From Oscillospiraceae bacterium (GTDB taxonomy: Bacteria; Bacillota; Clostridia; Oscillospirales; Ruminococcaceae): 64,000 nucleotides of DNA. The DNA lies in assembly GCA_009776305.1 (NCBI GenBank), contig WRLY01000001.1:620001-684000 (forward strand). Direction: 5' to 3'. Position 1 is the first letter of the stretch; the number at the start of each line of letters is the position of its first letter. This document shows, in pieces, positions 7,293-15,858 of the stretch. Under the pieces are notes generated by a model. The model did no database searches and had not been told where the DNA came from. It was given only the letters and a program-made list of their open reading frames with translations. Both the position numbers and the translations under genes were made by a program.

Positions 7293-9331
7293 GCTTTCAT
7301 CAACGCCCCCGTAGGGCAGATTTCGGCGCATTTACCGCAGTCGCGGCATACGTCTGAAATTCCGGCGGGCATGACCACCGTGCCGAAACCGCGTCCGACA
7401 AAGCCGAGTACGCCCTCGCCGACTTCTTCCTCGCAAAGGCGAACGCAAAGCCCGCATAAAATGCACTTTTCGGGGGTTTGGGTTATGTTCGGGAGCGTTT
7501 CTTTGTTTTTTACGTCAGAGCGGTTGTGCGCGCTGACGCCGTATTTTACGGGGTTAGCGTCAAATTGATTAGCGTATTTAATTAATTTGCAGTCGTAAAA
7601 GTCAAGACAGCCGCAGGCAAGGCAGCGGGAGGCTTCTTTTTCGGCTTGCCCGGCGGTGAAACTTGAATTGATTTCAAGCGAGTCTTTGCGCCGCTCATTC
7701 GGATTTCTGCAAGGGGTTTTATGGCGGGGAAGTTTTTCCCTGTCGTTAAAGTCTTCGGCGGTTTTTTCTGTTTTTACGAGGCGTTTCGGGGAAGGGTTCA
7801 CATCTTGTCCGTATAAGAACTTATTGACGGCTTCGGCGGCTTTTCGGGCTTCGCCGATTGCCGAAACGGCAATGTCCGCTCCGTCGTTTGTAGCGTCGCC
7901 GATGGCGAAAACATTGCTAAAATTAGTCTGAAAGGTTTGCCCGTCAGCGATTAAAGTTCCCCATTTTGTCATTGAAAGCTCTTCAAAGCCTTTTGGGTTG
8001 AGCTTTTGACCTATTGCGGATATTACCATGTCTACTTCAATCGTTTCTTCTTTACCCGAAACCGGAACGGGTGCGCGGCGACCGCTTGAATCAGGCTCGC
8101 CGAGTTCCATAATCTGCAAACGTATGGTCAGCGGTCGGTCGGCAGGGGCTTTCCCTGCCGATATTTCTATGGGATTTGTCAGGTTTTTGAAGATTACGCC
8201 CTCTTCCTCGGCTTCGGTTATTTCGATTTCCTCAGCGGGCATTTCATTTCGTGTTCTTCTGTAGATGTTGTAAACCTTTTCCGCGCCGAGACGCACCGCT
8301 GTTCGGCAAACGTCCATAGCGGTGTTTCCGCCGCCAACAACAGCGATTTTTAAGCCTTTAAAAGTTTCGGGTTTTATTTTGCCTGTTGCGGCTTCATACA
8401 GGAATTTAATCCCGCCCGTAACACCGTCAAGCTCCTCGCCGGGACAGCGCAGTTTTGAGTCCGACCACGCACCCGCCGCGACGATTACGGCGTCGTGGTT
8501 TTGGCGTAATTCTTCAAGGCTCGTGTCCTGTCCGATTCGCACATTATTTCGGAAAATTATCCCTGTGTTTTGGATAATGTCTATTTCTTTTTGCAGTATG
8601 GAATCAGGCAGACGATATTCGGGAATTCCGTAGCGGAGCATACCGCCCATTCGGCTCTCGGCTTCATATATTGTGACGGTGTGACCTTTCAGCCGCAGGT
8701 AATAGGCGGCTGAAAGCCCGCCCGGACCGCCGCCGATTATTGCGATATGTTTTCCGCTTTCCTGTTCAATTTGCGGGGCGCAGGGGGCTGTTCTCCCTAT
8801 ATTATAATCCCCTATAAAACGTTTCAGTGACGCCAGCGATACAGGTTCTTCCACAAGCTGTCGGCGGCAGGCTGTTTCACAAGGGTGAGGGCAAACCCGT
8901 CCGATTGAGGCGGGGAGGGGGATTTTTTCCATAACAAGCTCTGCAGCTTTGCCGTACTCGCCTTTGGCTACTAATGCGGCATAGCCTTGACAGTCGGTTT
9001 CGGCGGGACAGGCAAGTGTACATGGCGGCAGGCAATCGCCCTCATGGTCGCTTAAAAGCAACTCCAGCACTGTTTTGCGGTTTTGCAGAACCCGTTCGGT
9101 ATCGGTGCGAATCACCATTCCATCGGAGGCGTGAACCGCACAGGCTCGGAGAAGTTTTGGGCTTCCCTCTGCCTCGACCGCGCAGATTCCGCACGCGCCG
9201 TAGATTTCAATCCGCTTGTCATGGCACAGGGTCGGGATTTCTATATTGTTGTTTTGGGCGATTTCTAAAATCGTCTGAGCCTCAAGCCCGATTAATTCGC
9301 GACCGTTTATGGTTATTTTTATTTCATTCAT
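7283..9331 (-). CDS. stnC: Transhydrogenase subunit: NuoG-type 2Fe-2S domain fused to GltD/NfnB-like flavoprotein (StnC-like)
   Basis: The 682-residue protein combines, in order, an N-terminal 2Fe-2S ferredoxin domain (CHDKRIEIYGACGIC and a further Cys near residue 62), a His/Cys cluster motif (HEGDCLPPCTLAC), and a GltD/NfnB-like two-Rossmann flavoprotein. The flavoprotein part has CPHPCETACRR, the FAD motif GGGPGGLSAAYYL, the NADPH motif GGGNTAMD and AIGDATN. It ends with ferredoxin-type clusters (CILCGLCVRLC, CRDCGKCAEICP). This is the architecture of StnC in the Sporomusa-type Nfn transhydrogenase, which couples NADPH, NADH and ferredoxin by bifurcation. It is the third gene of a minus-strand operon after NuoE- and NuoF-like subunits. 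No H-cluster is present, so it is not an [FeFe] hydrogenase. Confidence 0.78.
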   Translation of the reverse strand: MNEIKITINGRELIGLEAQTILEIAQNNNIEIPTLCHDKRIEIYGACGICAVEAEGSPKLLRACAVHASDGMVIRTDTERVLQNRKTVLELLLSDHEGDCLPPCTLACPAETDCQGYAALVAKGEYGKAAELVMEKIPLPASIGRVCPHPCETACRRQLVEEPVSLASLKRFIGDYNIGRTAPCAPQIEQESGKHIAIIGGGPGGLSAAYYLRLKGHTVTIYEAESRMGGMLRYGIPEYRLPDSILQKEIDIIQNTGIIFRNNVRIGQDTSLEELRQNHDAVIVAAGAWSDSKLRCPGEELDGVTGGIKFLYEAATGKIKPETFKGLKIAVVGGGNTAMDVCRTAVRLGAEKVYNIYRRTRNEMPAEEIEITEAEEEGVIFKNLTNPIEISAGKAPADRPLTIRLQIMELGEPDSSGRRAPVPVSGKEETIEVDMVISAIGQKLNPKGFEELSMTKWGTLIADGQTFQTNFSNVFAIGDATNDGADIAVSAIGEARKAAEAVNKFLYGQDVNPSPKRLVKTEKTAEDFNDREKLPRHKTPCRNPNERRKDSLEINSSFTAGQAEKEASRCLACGCLDFYDCKLIKYANQFDANPVKYGVSAHNRSDVKNKETLPNITQTPEKCILCGLCVRLCEEEVGEGVLGFVGRGFGTVVMPAGISDVCRDCGKCAEICPTGALMKAYQ

Positions 9332-9348
9332 TCATTTTTCTCCTTGCG

Positions 9349-9365
9349 GACGGCGAAACGCCGTC
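9349..9365. repeat. intergenic palindrome between stnB-like and stnC-like genes
   Basis: GACGGCG-AAA-CGCCGTC forms a perfect 7-bp stem with a 3-base loop in the 38-base gap between the two minus-strand subunit genes. It resembles the other dispersed palindromes in this window and may tune relative expression or mRNA stability of the two cistrons. Confidence 0.6.
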
Positions 9366-9369
9366 TCTG

Positions 9370-11154
9370 CTAATTAATTGCAACCGCGTTGAATTTGCAT
9401 ACATTTACACATTCGCCGCATTTTACGCATTTGTCATGAATAATTTTATGAGGCACTTTAACCGCGCCCGTAATAGCGCCCGCAGGGCATTTTTTAGCGC
9501 ATAAAGTACAACCGACGCAGGCTTTCGGCTCTATGTTATAAGACAGCAAAGCCTTGCATTGCAGTGCGGTGCATTTTCTGCCAGTAATATGGTCTTCATA
9601 TTCATTTCGGAAATAGCGGAGTGTGGTCAGGACAGGGTTGGGGGCGGTTTGCCCGAGGGCGCAGAGGGAGCCTTGTTTAATGTTTTCGGCTAATTCCTCC
9701 AAAAGTTCAATATCACCATCCCTGCCTTCGCCGCCGCAGATTCTTTCAAGGATTTCGGACATTCTGCGAGTGCCTATGCGGCAGTGTACGCATTTTCCGC
9801 AACTTTCCTTACAGGTAAAATCGAGGAAGAACCGAGCCATATCAACCATGCAGGTGGTGTCGTCCATGACCACCATGCCGCCCGAACCCATAATAGCCCC
9901 TGTTTGGGCTAACGTTCGGTAGTCGATTTGGGTATTTCCCAGTTCAGCGGGGATACACCCGCCTGAAGGTCCGCCCATTTGCACCGCTTTTAGTTTTCTG
10001 TCGCCCTGTATGCCGCCTCCCACGCCGAAAACCACGTCGTTAATAGTCTTACCCATAGGAACTTCCGCAAGACCGCCTTTTTTGATTTTTCCGGTAAGGG
10101 CGAAAACTTTAGTGCCTTTGGAATTTTCAGTTCCCATAGCGGCGAATTTTGAGCCGCCGTTGCGTATAATCCAGGGGACGTTGGCGTAGGTTTCGACGTT
10201 GTTGATGTTGCTTGGCATTTTTCTGTAGCCTTCTTGGGCAGGGAAAGGCGGTTTAAGTCTCGGCATACCGCGCTGTCCCTCTAAAGAGGCAATCAGCGCG
10301 GTTTCTTCCCCGCAGACGAAAGCGCCTGCGCCGGCTTTAATTCTCAGATTAAAATTAAAGTCGCTGCCGAAAATATTTTCCCCGAGGAAGTTTTTTTCAC
10401 GCGCCTGAACAATTGCTTTTTCAAGGCGGATAATTGCCAGAGGGTACTCGGCGCGGACGTAGATAATTCCCTCGTCTGAGCCGATTGCACGGGCGGCTAT
10501 GAGCATACCCTCAAGCATGGCGTGGGGGTCGCCCTCGAGAATCGCTCTGTCCATGAACGCGCCGGGGTCGCCCTCGTCGGCGTTACATATAATGTATTTT
10601 TTAGCTTTGCGCTCCGGCGAAACCGAATTGCCGGCAGAGGCGTTCCGCGCCGCCTGCCACTTAAACCATGTGGGGAATCCCGCGCCGCCGCGCCCGCTTA
10701 AACCCGAAGTCTTGATTTCGGCTATTATATCTTCGGGCGACATTTCAAGAACGCATTTTCGGGCGGCGGTATAGCCGTCTTTTTCTATGTATTCCCGTAT
10801 GTCTTCGGGGTTTATAATACCGCAGTTCTGCAGAGCTACGCGGGTTTGCGCCGACAAGATTTCAAGGTCTTCACGGCGTATTTCGTAATTTTCGGCGTGG
10901 TTTTCCTCGCCTTTAATCAGCTTTAAAATTTCACCCGCGCCTTTTTGGTCTACTTTAATAAAAGTTTTGTCATCAACGTTTACAATCGGTTCTAAGTAGC
11001 ACATACCGATACAGCCCACGGCAGAAACCGACGGAGTAAATACGTCGGGGGCATGATTCGCTATGGTGTTGCTGAGAATTTCAAATATTTCGGAAGCGCC
11101 CGCGGCAATCCCGCAACTGCCTTTTCCGACGGTTATTTTAGGAGAGGTCTTCAT
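9370..11154 (-). CDS. stnB: NuoF/HydB-like NADH-binding subunit of bifurcating transhydrogenase (StnB-like)
   Basis: The 594-residue subunit has an N-terminal thioredoxin-like 2Fe-2S domain (GSCGIAAGA and CIGMC), the FMN/NADH-binding NuoF core (GLSGRGGAGFPTWFKW, CNADEGDPGAFMDR, GSGGMVVMDD), the 4Fe-4S site ESCGKCVHCRIGTRRM, and a C-terminal double 4Fe-4S ferredoxin (CVGCTLCAKKCP, CVKCGECVNVC). This matches HydB/StnB proteins, which hold the bifurcating FMN. Its ATG overlaps the upstream NuoE-like gene by 4 bases, implying translational coupling and equal stoichiometry. The absence of a catalytic hydrogenase next door and the GltD-fusion downstream favour a transhydrogenase over a hydrogenase. 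Confidence 0.85.
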   Translation of the reverse strand: MKTSPKITVGKGSCGIAAGASEIFEILSNTIANHAPDVFTPSVSAVGCIGMCYLEPIVNVDDKTFIKVDQKGAGEILKLIKGEENHAENYEIRREDLEILSAQTRVALQNCGIINPEDIREYIEKDGYTAARKCVLEMSPEDIIAEIKTSGLSGRGGAGFPTWFKWQAARNASAGNSVSPERKAKKYIICNADEGDPGAFMDRAILEGDPHAMLEGMLIAARAIGSDEGIIYVRAEYPLAIIRLEKAIVQAREKNFLGENIFGSDFNFNLRIKAGAGAFVCGEETALIASLEGQRGMPRLKPPFPAQEGYRKMPSNINNVETYANVPWIIRNGGSKFAAMGTENSKGTKVFALTGKIKKGGLAEVPMGKTINDVVFGVGGGIQGDRKLKAVQMGGPSGGCIPAELGNTQIDYRTLAQTGAIMGSGGMVVMDDTTCMVDMARFFLDFTCKESCGKCVHCRIGTRRMSEILERICGGEGRDGDIELLEELAENIKQGSLCALGQTAPNPVLTTLRYFRNEYEDHITGRKCTALQCKALLSYNIEPKACVGCTLCAKKCPAGAITGAVKVPHKIIHDKCVKCGECVNVCKFNAVAIN

Positions 11155-11669
11155 GATTTCACCTCCGCTGATTCAATATTGAGGGCTTCGCGTCTTACGT
11201 TTTTCAGGATTTCAACCGTGCCGTCTTTGGTCAGATTACCGTAGGTTTTGTCCCCGAGCATCATAACGGGGGAGAGACTGCAACAGCCGAGACAGGCGAC
11301 GTTATTGTAAGTAAACAGTCCGTCATCTGTAATTTCGTCTTCATTTACCCCGAGTTCTTCCTTTAGGGCTTGCTCTATCGCGGGTGAGCCGTTGACGTGA
11401 CAGGCGGTACCCTGACAGAGCAGAATCAGGTTCTTCCCTGCGGGCTTTGTCCTGAATTGGGTGTAAAAGGTAACTACGCCTATAATTTTCGCAAGCTTTA
11501 TGCCTGTGCGCTCTGCTATATGAGCCAGCAGGTCGGGGGGGAGATAACCGTATAAATCCTGCGCTTTTTGCAGGAGCGGTATTAGATTACCCTCTTTATT
11601 TGCGGAGTCTCCCTCATATTTTTGCAGATATGGCTCAAGCAGGGTGAAGTTTTTACAATTGCAATTCAT
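11151..11669 (-). CDS. stnA: NuoE/HydC-like thioredoxin-fold 2Fe-2S subunit (StnA-like)
   Basis: This 172-residue protein has the NuoE fold: an N-terminal helical bundle (LIPLLQKAQDLYGYLP, GVVTFYTQF) and a thioredoxin-like domain with four cluster cysteines in CQGTACH and VACLGCC. It accepts electrons from the NuoF-like partner. It is the first gene of the minus-strand operon and sits behind a good promoter at 11704-11732. The N-terminus MNCNCKNF has two extra cysteines not needed for the known cluster. Confidence 0.85.
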   Translation of the reverse strand: MNCNCKNFTLLEPYLQKYEGDSANKEGNLIPLLQKAQDLYGYLPPDLLAHIAERTGIKLAKIIGVVTFYTQFRTKPAGKNLILLCQGTACHVNGSPAIEQALKEELGVNEDEITDDGLFTYNNVACLGCCSLSPVMMLGDKTYGNLTKDGTVEILKNVRREALNIESAEVKS

Positions 11670-11703
11670 ATTTACATTCCCTTTTCACTGAATTTTCTAA
11701 TAC

Positions 11704-11732
11704 AGTATACCATAAAAAAAGTTTTTTTTCAA
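11704..11732 (-). promoter_or_regulatory. sigma-A-type promoter of the stnABC-like operon
   Basis: On the minus strand TTGAAA (plus 11727-11732) is followed after exactly 17 bases by TATACT (plus 11704-11709). The predicted transcription start is about 30 bases before the NuoE-like start codon. Confidence 0.7.
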
Positions 11733-11755
11733 GAAAATCTTTTTGTAAAATTTTA

Positions 11756-11784
11756 TTGCATATTATTTCATTATGTGCTATACT
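11756..11784 (+). promoter_or_regulatory. sigma-A-type promoter of SCIFF and its maturase
   Basis: TTGCAT (11756-11761), a 17-base spacer and TATACT (11779-11784) lie about 40 bases before the SCIFF start. It is divergent from the stn-like promoter, the two -35 boxes being only 23 bases apart. Confidence 0.7.
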
Positions 11785-11825
11785 TTTATTGGTTGTAGAC
11801 TATAAATTATTAAGGAGAAATCAAA

Positions 11826-11993
11826 ATGAAAACAGTTAACCAAACAACCCCGAAAATTAAAACAATATGTGGAGCTGTTCTGCGTGAGTCCGTGAGAGAC
11901 GGCGGCTGCGGTAACTGCCGCGCTTCTTGTCAGTCGGCTTGTAAGACTTCCTGCACGGTGGCAAATCAGTCCTGCGAGAGAACCGGCAAATAA
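11826..11993 (+). CDS. scfA: SCIFF ribosomally synthesised peptide precursor (ranthipeptide class)
   Basis: This 55-residue, Cys-rich peptide is the SCIFF precursor found across Clostridia, whose Cys residues are joined to neighbouring residues by a radical SAM maturase. The hallmark core CQSACKTSCTVANQSC is intact. The six canonical cysteines are Cys28, 31, 35, 39, 43 and 50. A seventh cysteine, Cys15, lies in the leader-like part (KTICGAV), and the peptide is about ten residues longer than typical members. AAGGAGAA precedes the ATG. The maturase starts at the very next base after the stop codon. The mature function is unknown; a quorum-sensing or housekeeping role has been suggested for the family. 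Confidence 0.95.
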   Translation: MKTVNQTTPKIKTICGAVLRESVRDGGCGNCRASCQSACKTSCTVANQSCERTGK

Positions 11994-13289
11994 ATGCCTG
12001 ATTATTACAAATTTACTCAGGGCGGGTTATTCATACTGCTTGATGTTTGTTCGGGCGGCGTATATGTTTTGGATGAGGAAACTTATAATTTGCCCTTTGA
12101 CAGTCCGGAACTTGCCGGAATATTATCAAATGTTGAAGACAATTATGATGAATATGCCGTTTTGAACGTTGACGCGCCGCTGAAAGCTATGTGCTTGCAG
12201 GTTTCGCACGATTGCAATATGCGGTGCGTATATTGTTTTGCCGAAGGGCTTTTGCAAGAAAACGGGGGCGGTAAGTCTTTAATGTCCTGCGAAACCGCTA
12301 AAAAAGCGGTGGATTTTTTGATTTCAGGCTCGGGAGGGCGCGATTTCCTTGAAATTGATTTCTTCGGTGGTGAGCCGCTTTTGGCGTGGGGCACGGTTAA
12401 GGAAACCGTAGAATATGCCAAGGAGCAGGCAAAGATTCACGGCAAGGAATTCAGATTTACCATTACGACTAACGGGCTTTTATTAGATGATGAAAAAATC
12501 GCCTACATAAACGAGGAAATGAGTAACGTGGTACTGTCGCTTGACGGTCGCAGGGAAGTAAACGACAAAATGCGTCCCTGTATGAACGGTAAGGGTAGCT
12601 ATGACGTCGTTTTGCCAAAATTTAAGAAATTAGTTGATTCCCGCATAAAACAAAACAGGCAAGACCGCGCCGATTATTTTGTGCGGGGGACTTTTACCCG
12701 TTGTAATTTGGGTTTTTCGGACGATGTGCTTGCGATTGCGGGCGAGGGATTTCGGAATATTTCGATTGAGCCTGTAACGGGAACGGAGGATTTACCGTTT
12801 GCGTTACATCATGAACATCTTCCGCGTATTAAGAACGAATACGACAGGCTTTTTGAAATAGTACGCAAAAACGGGAATCAATGGAATTTTTTTCACTTTA
12901 CGGTTGATTTGGAAAACGGTCCGTGCATCTTAAAAAGGCTTCGGGGTTGCGGCGCGGGAAACGAGTACATAGCCGTTGCGCCCGACGGGAATATTTTCCC
13001 CTGTCATCGCTATGTCGGTATAGATGAATGGAAAATGGGCAATATCAGAATGAGCGATTCCTTAAATTTACCGATTAAGGAATATTTCTCGAAGACCCAC
13101 ATTTACACAAAAGAAAAATGCTCAAAATGTTGGGCGCGGTTTTACTGCGGTGGCGGTTGTAACGCTGAAAGCTTTGTTTTTGAGGGGGACGCGAGAAAAC
13201 CTTCGGAATTTTTTTGCGAGCTTATGAAAAAAAGAACCGAGTGCGCCATTGCACTTGCGGCGGTGAAGCAGTTGGCGGCTGACAATTGA
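11994..13289 (+). CDS. scfB: SCIFF radical SAM maturase (SPASM domain)
   Basis: This enzyme installs thioether crosslinks in SCIFF. The 431-residue protein has a short N-terminal peptide-recognition segment, the radical SAM core with Cys74, Cys78 and Cys81 (CNMRCVYC), the DFFGGEPLL and TTNGLLL motifs, and a C-terminal SPASM region with auxiliary-cluster cysteines (CGAGNEYIAVAPDGNIFPC, CSKCWARFYCGGGCN). Start and stop of the two genes abut (TAAATG), so it depends on translation of SCIFF. The arrangement matches the CteA/CteB pair of Clostridium thermocellum. Confidence 0.95.
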   Translation: MPDYYKFTQGGLFILLDVCSGGVYVLDEETYNLPFDSPELAGILSNVEDNYDEYAVLNVDAPLKAMCLQVSHDCNMRCVYCFAEGLLQENGGGKSLMSCETAKKAVDFLISGSGGRDFLEIDFFGGEPLLAWGTVKETVEYAKEQAKIHGKEFRFTITTNGLLLDDEKIAYINEEMSNVVLSLDGRREVNDKMRPCMNGKGSYDVVLPKFKKLVDSRIKQNRQDRADYFVRGTFTRCNLGFSDDVLAIAGEGFRNISIEPVTGTEDLPFALHHEHLPRIKNEYDRLFEIVRKNGNQWNFFHFTVDLENGPCILKRLRGCGAGNEYIAVAPDGNIFPCHRYVGIDEWKMGNIRMSDSLNLPIKEYFSKTHIYTKEKCSKCWARFYCGGGCNAESFVFEGDARKPSEFFCELMKKRTECAIALAAVKQLAADN

Positions 13290-13396
13290 TTATACATATA
13301 ATTTTGAGAATATTTTGCGGATAAAAACACGTAATCGTCACATTGGGAATTTAAAATTAAATTGTAGTACTTATATATAAGAAACGGAGAAACATA

Positions 13397-14758
13397 ATGG
13401 AAAACTTCTTAAAAGATAATCAGGATTTTGCCTATCATACTAACAATACAGATAATAAAGACCATGCGGAAGATAATAATGCCGGAACGCCCTCCCTCGC
13501 TGTTGCTGAAAATGAGTGGCAGGAGCGCAAAAATAAGAAAAGCAAGCGTTTTGCTACTGCGGTAATTGCCTGCGTACTGGTTGCGGTTTTCGGACTCGGC
13601 TCGGGTGTTGGAGGAACGCTTTTGGCGGCGCATATTTTAGTCGCTGAAGCTTCAAACTCGAGAAATTTAGGCGATGTTCCGCAATTGCCCGGAAACGTAA
13701 ATGTTGCCGAAGACTATCCCACCAACCGTTCGGGAGAGCTTTCTTTAATTTCCGATGATACGCTGGTGGTTAATAATAACAATACAGAACTGACCCCCGC
13801 GCAACTTTACAAAAAAGTACACGAAGGAGTTGTGGGGATTGAAATTTCGATGAGCCTCGGAGGCAGATTCACCGCTACTTTTGAGGAAACTCAGCTTGTG
13901 GGAACAGGCTTTATTTTCACCACCGACGGGTATGTGCTTACCAATCACCATGTTATTGAGGACGCGACAAGTGTAGTGGTGCTTGTCAACGACTATGACG
14001 ACCCGTCCGAAGTGCATCGTTATAAAGCTGAGATTGTAGGTTCGGACAGCTCTACCGACCTTGCGGTTTTGAAAATAAGCCGTGACGAGGAATTTAGGGC
14101 GGTGCCTATAGGAGACAGCTCAACCCTTGAGGTAGGCGCTTTTGTTTGTGCTATCGGCTATCCTCTCGGGATTGAAAAATCCATGACTTTCGGAATTGTT
14201 TCGGGGCTTGACCGCGAATTTGAAAGCGGCGGGTTTGAGTTAAGTTCTATTCAATTTGACGCGGCGGTAAATTTTGGTAATTCCGGCGGACCATTATTCG
14301 ACATGTACGGCAATGTGGTCGGGGTTGTTAATAAGAAATTGATTTATGAAAATTATGTAGATAATATCGGGCTTGCGATTACAATTGACGAGGCGAAACC
14401 CATAATTAATGATTTACTTTTGCATGGCGAGGTTATGTCGCGTCCAATGCTTGGAATTACCAACATAGTGCTTAACGAGTATACGGCGGCTTTTTACGGA
14501 GTCGGCGTAACCGAGGGGATTTGGGTTACGTGGATTAACCCCAAAGCTCCCGCTATTAACAGCGACCTTATGGTCGGGGATATAATAGTAGAGGTAAACG
14601 GCGCCGCTATAGCGAGCGTTGCCGACGTTCAGACCCAAATCAGAAACAATAAACCGGGCGATATAGTTGAACTGACGGTTATTCGTTTTAACGACGCGGG
14701 AAACCAAAGGCGTATTATTGTTGAAATTGAGCTTGCGAATTCGGCTGAATTGGATTAA
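13397..14758 (+). CDS. HtrA/DegP-family membrane-anchored serine protease
   Basis: HtrA proteases degrade or refold damaged exported proteins. The 453-residue protein has a cytoplasmic acidic tail, one transmembrane segment (about residues 52-76, FATAVIACVLVAVFGLGSG), a trypsin-like domain and a C-terminal PDZ domain. The catalytic triad is visible: His in TNHHVIED, Asp in SSTDLAVLKI and Ser in NFGNSGGPLFD. The PDZ domain carries GDIIVEVNGAAIAS. The start is ATG at 13397 after ACGGAG. It is monocistronic, ending at a palindrome. Confidence 0.92.
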   Translation: MENFLKDNQDFAYHTNNTDNKDHAEDNNAGTPSLAVAENEWQERKNKKSKRFATAVIACVLVAVFGLGSGVGGTLLAAHILVAEASNSRNLGDVPQLPGNVNVAEDYPTNRSGELSLISDDTLVVNNNNTELTPAQLYKKVHEGVVGIEISMSLGGRFTATFEETQLVGTGFIFTTDGYVLTNHHVIEDATSVVVLVNDYDDPSEVHRYKAEIVGSDSSTDLAVLKISRDEEFRAVPIGDSSTLEVGAFVCAIGYPLGIEKSMTFGIVSGLDREFESGGFELSSIQFDAAVNFGNSGGPLFDMYGNVVGVVNKKLIYENYVDNIGLAITIDEAKPIINDLLLHGEVMSRPMLGITNIVLNEYTAAFYGVGVTEGIWVTWINPKAPAINSDLMVGDIIVEVNGAAIASVADVQTQIRNNKPGDIVELTVIRFNDAGNQRRIIVEIELANSAELD

Positions 14759-14766
14759 AATTAAAA

Positions 14767-14787
14767 GGGCGGGTTATGAACCCGCCC
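14767..14787. repeat. dispersed palindrome after the HtrA gene
   Basis: GGGCGGGTT-ATG-AACCCGCCC forms a perfect 9-bp stem followed by CCTAAG. It belongs to the dispersed palindrome family and may also stabilise the 3' end of the HtrA mRNA. The following stretch to 14886 holds no gene; a weak C-rich/G-rich hairpin lies after the stop of gpr on the other strand. Confidence 0.65.
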
Positions 14788-14886
14788 CTAAGTATTAGAA
14801 ATTGTCTTACGGTTTAAAACGTCCGTCTTCCGCCGATTTTTGTACTGTATTGCATTTCCCCCTTGAATAAAGAGGGAAAATTTTTA

Positions 14887-15717
14887 TCAAAACCTTAATT
14901 TCTCAATCTCTTCGTCCGATAATGAAGGTATAAGGATGCGATTGAGGGATTTTGAGATTATTTTGGCAAAATGGTTGATTACAACGTCAATGTCGCGGGG
15001 GACTACCATAGCTTCGTATGGATTTCGGGATTTAGCGATATGGGGGGCTATGGCGGAAAGGTCTATGACTGTCGGGACGCCTACGGCGACGACAGGAATC
15101 CCGAGGCTTTTTTTTGAAACCTCGCGGCGGGAGTTTCCGACGCCGCTACCGGGAGCGATTCCCGTGTCTGTGACCTGAATGGTTCGACCTAATCGTTCGG
15201 TTTCAGAACAGGCAAGGCTGTCTATAACCACCGCCATATCGGGCTTTATTCCTGCGGTGATGAATTTCAGTTGTTCTCCGCTTTCCATGCCGGTTTGGGC
15301 TAAAACGCCGGTTTCCACCACGTAGACCTCCCGCATTTCAAGTTCTTTGAATTCGCGGCTTTCGGAAAGGTGGGCGGTGGCTAAGGTTCGCGCGGCGGCG
15401 CGAACTCCGAGACTGTCGGGGGTTATGTTGGCGTTGCCTAAGCCCGCAACTAAAATTCGCCCGTCTTCGGGGATAAAGCCTTTAAGAACTTTAAAAAGCG
15501 CTTCTATTTCGTTTTTTTCATCGCGCAGGGCACAGGTGAGGGTGGCGTAAGAACCTGCCGGCTTGTTCAGGGGGTTGTTTTGTTCAAGGTCGATTTCGGT
15601 CAGCGCCATACCGTTCACCCGCGACTTTTTAAGCGTTCCGCCCTGCCCGTGATGCAAGCCTGAGTCGGTGTGTTTTGAAGCCGAGACGCTTTCAAGCGCT
15701 AAATCTGTTCTGTTCAT
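14887..15717 (-). CDS. gpr: GPR endopeptidase (germination protease of small acid-soluble spore proteins)
   Basis: GPR is made in the forespore as a zymogen and degrades SASPs at germination, so the organism is expected to sporulate. Family motifs include NRTDLALES at the N-terminus (near the autoprocessing region), VAGLGNANITPDSLG, IDSLACSETERLGRTIQ, TDTGIAPGSGVGN and GIPVVAVGVPTVID. At 276 residues it is shorter than Bacillus GPR (about 370); most of the difference is a missing segment between the PTVID motif and the C-terminal helices (MVVPRDIDVVI). AAGGAGC lies before the ATG. No obvious sigma-A promoter is seen, as expected of a forespore gene. Confidence 0.93.
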   Translation of the reverse strand: MNRTDLALESVSASKHTDSGLHHGQGGTLKKSRVNGMALTEIDLEQNNPLNKPAGSYATLTCALRDEKNEIEALFKVLKGFIPEDGRILVAGLGNANITPDSLGVRAAARTLATAHLSESREFKELEMREVYVVETGVLAQTGMESGEQLKFITAGIKPDMAVVIDSLACSETERLGRTIQVTDTGIAPGSGVGNSRREVSKKSLGIPVVAVGVPTVIDLSAIAPHIAKSRNPYEAMVVPRDIDVVINHFAKIISKSLNRILIPSLSDEEIEKLRF

Positions 15718-15770
15718 GAAGCTCCTTTTTATCTTATTATTATCGACTTTGTTAAAAATATCCTAAATTA

Positions 15771-15799
15771 TTGACATTTACTCAAAATTGTTGTATAAT
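15771..15799 (+). promoter_or_regulatory. consensus sigma-A promoter of the signalling cluster
   Basis: TTGACA (15771-15776), a 17-base spacer and TATAAT (15794-15799) are a perfect consensus. The predicted start is near 15806, giving a leader of about 50 bases before the first hybrid kinase. Confidence 0.8.
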
Positions 15800-15858
15800 A
15801 TAATTAAAGTAGTGTGGGGTTGAAACTATGACGAAAATATTACGAAAGTGTTTCATAT

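Noticed and set aside
7283-9331. Reading the fused subunit as [FeFe] hydrogenase HydA
   Set aside because: The H-cluster motifs are absent and a GltD/NfnB-like flavoprotein domain is present instead.
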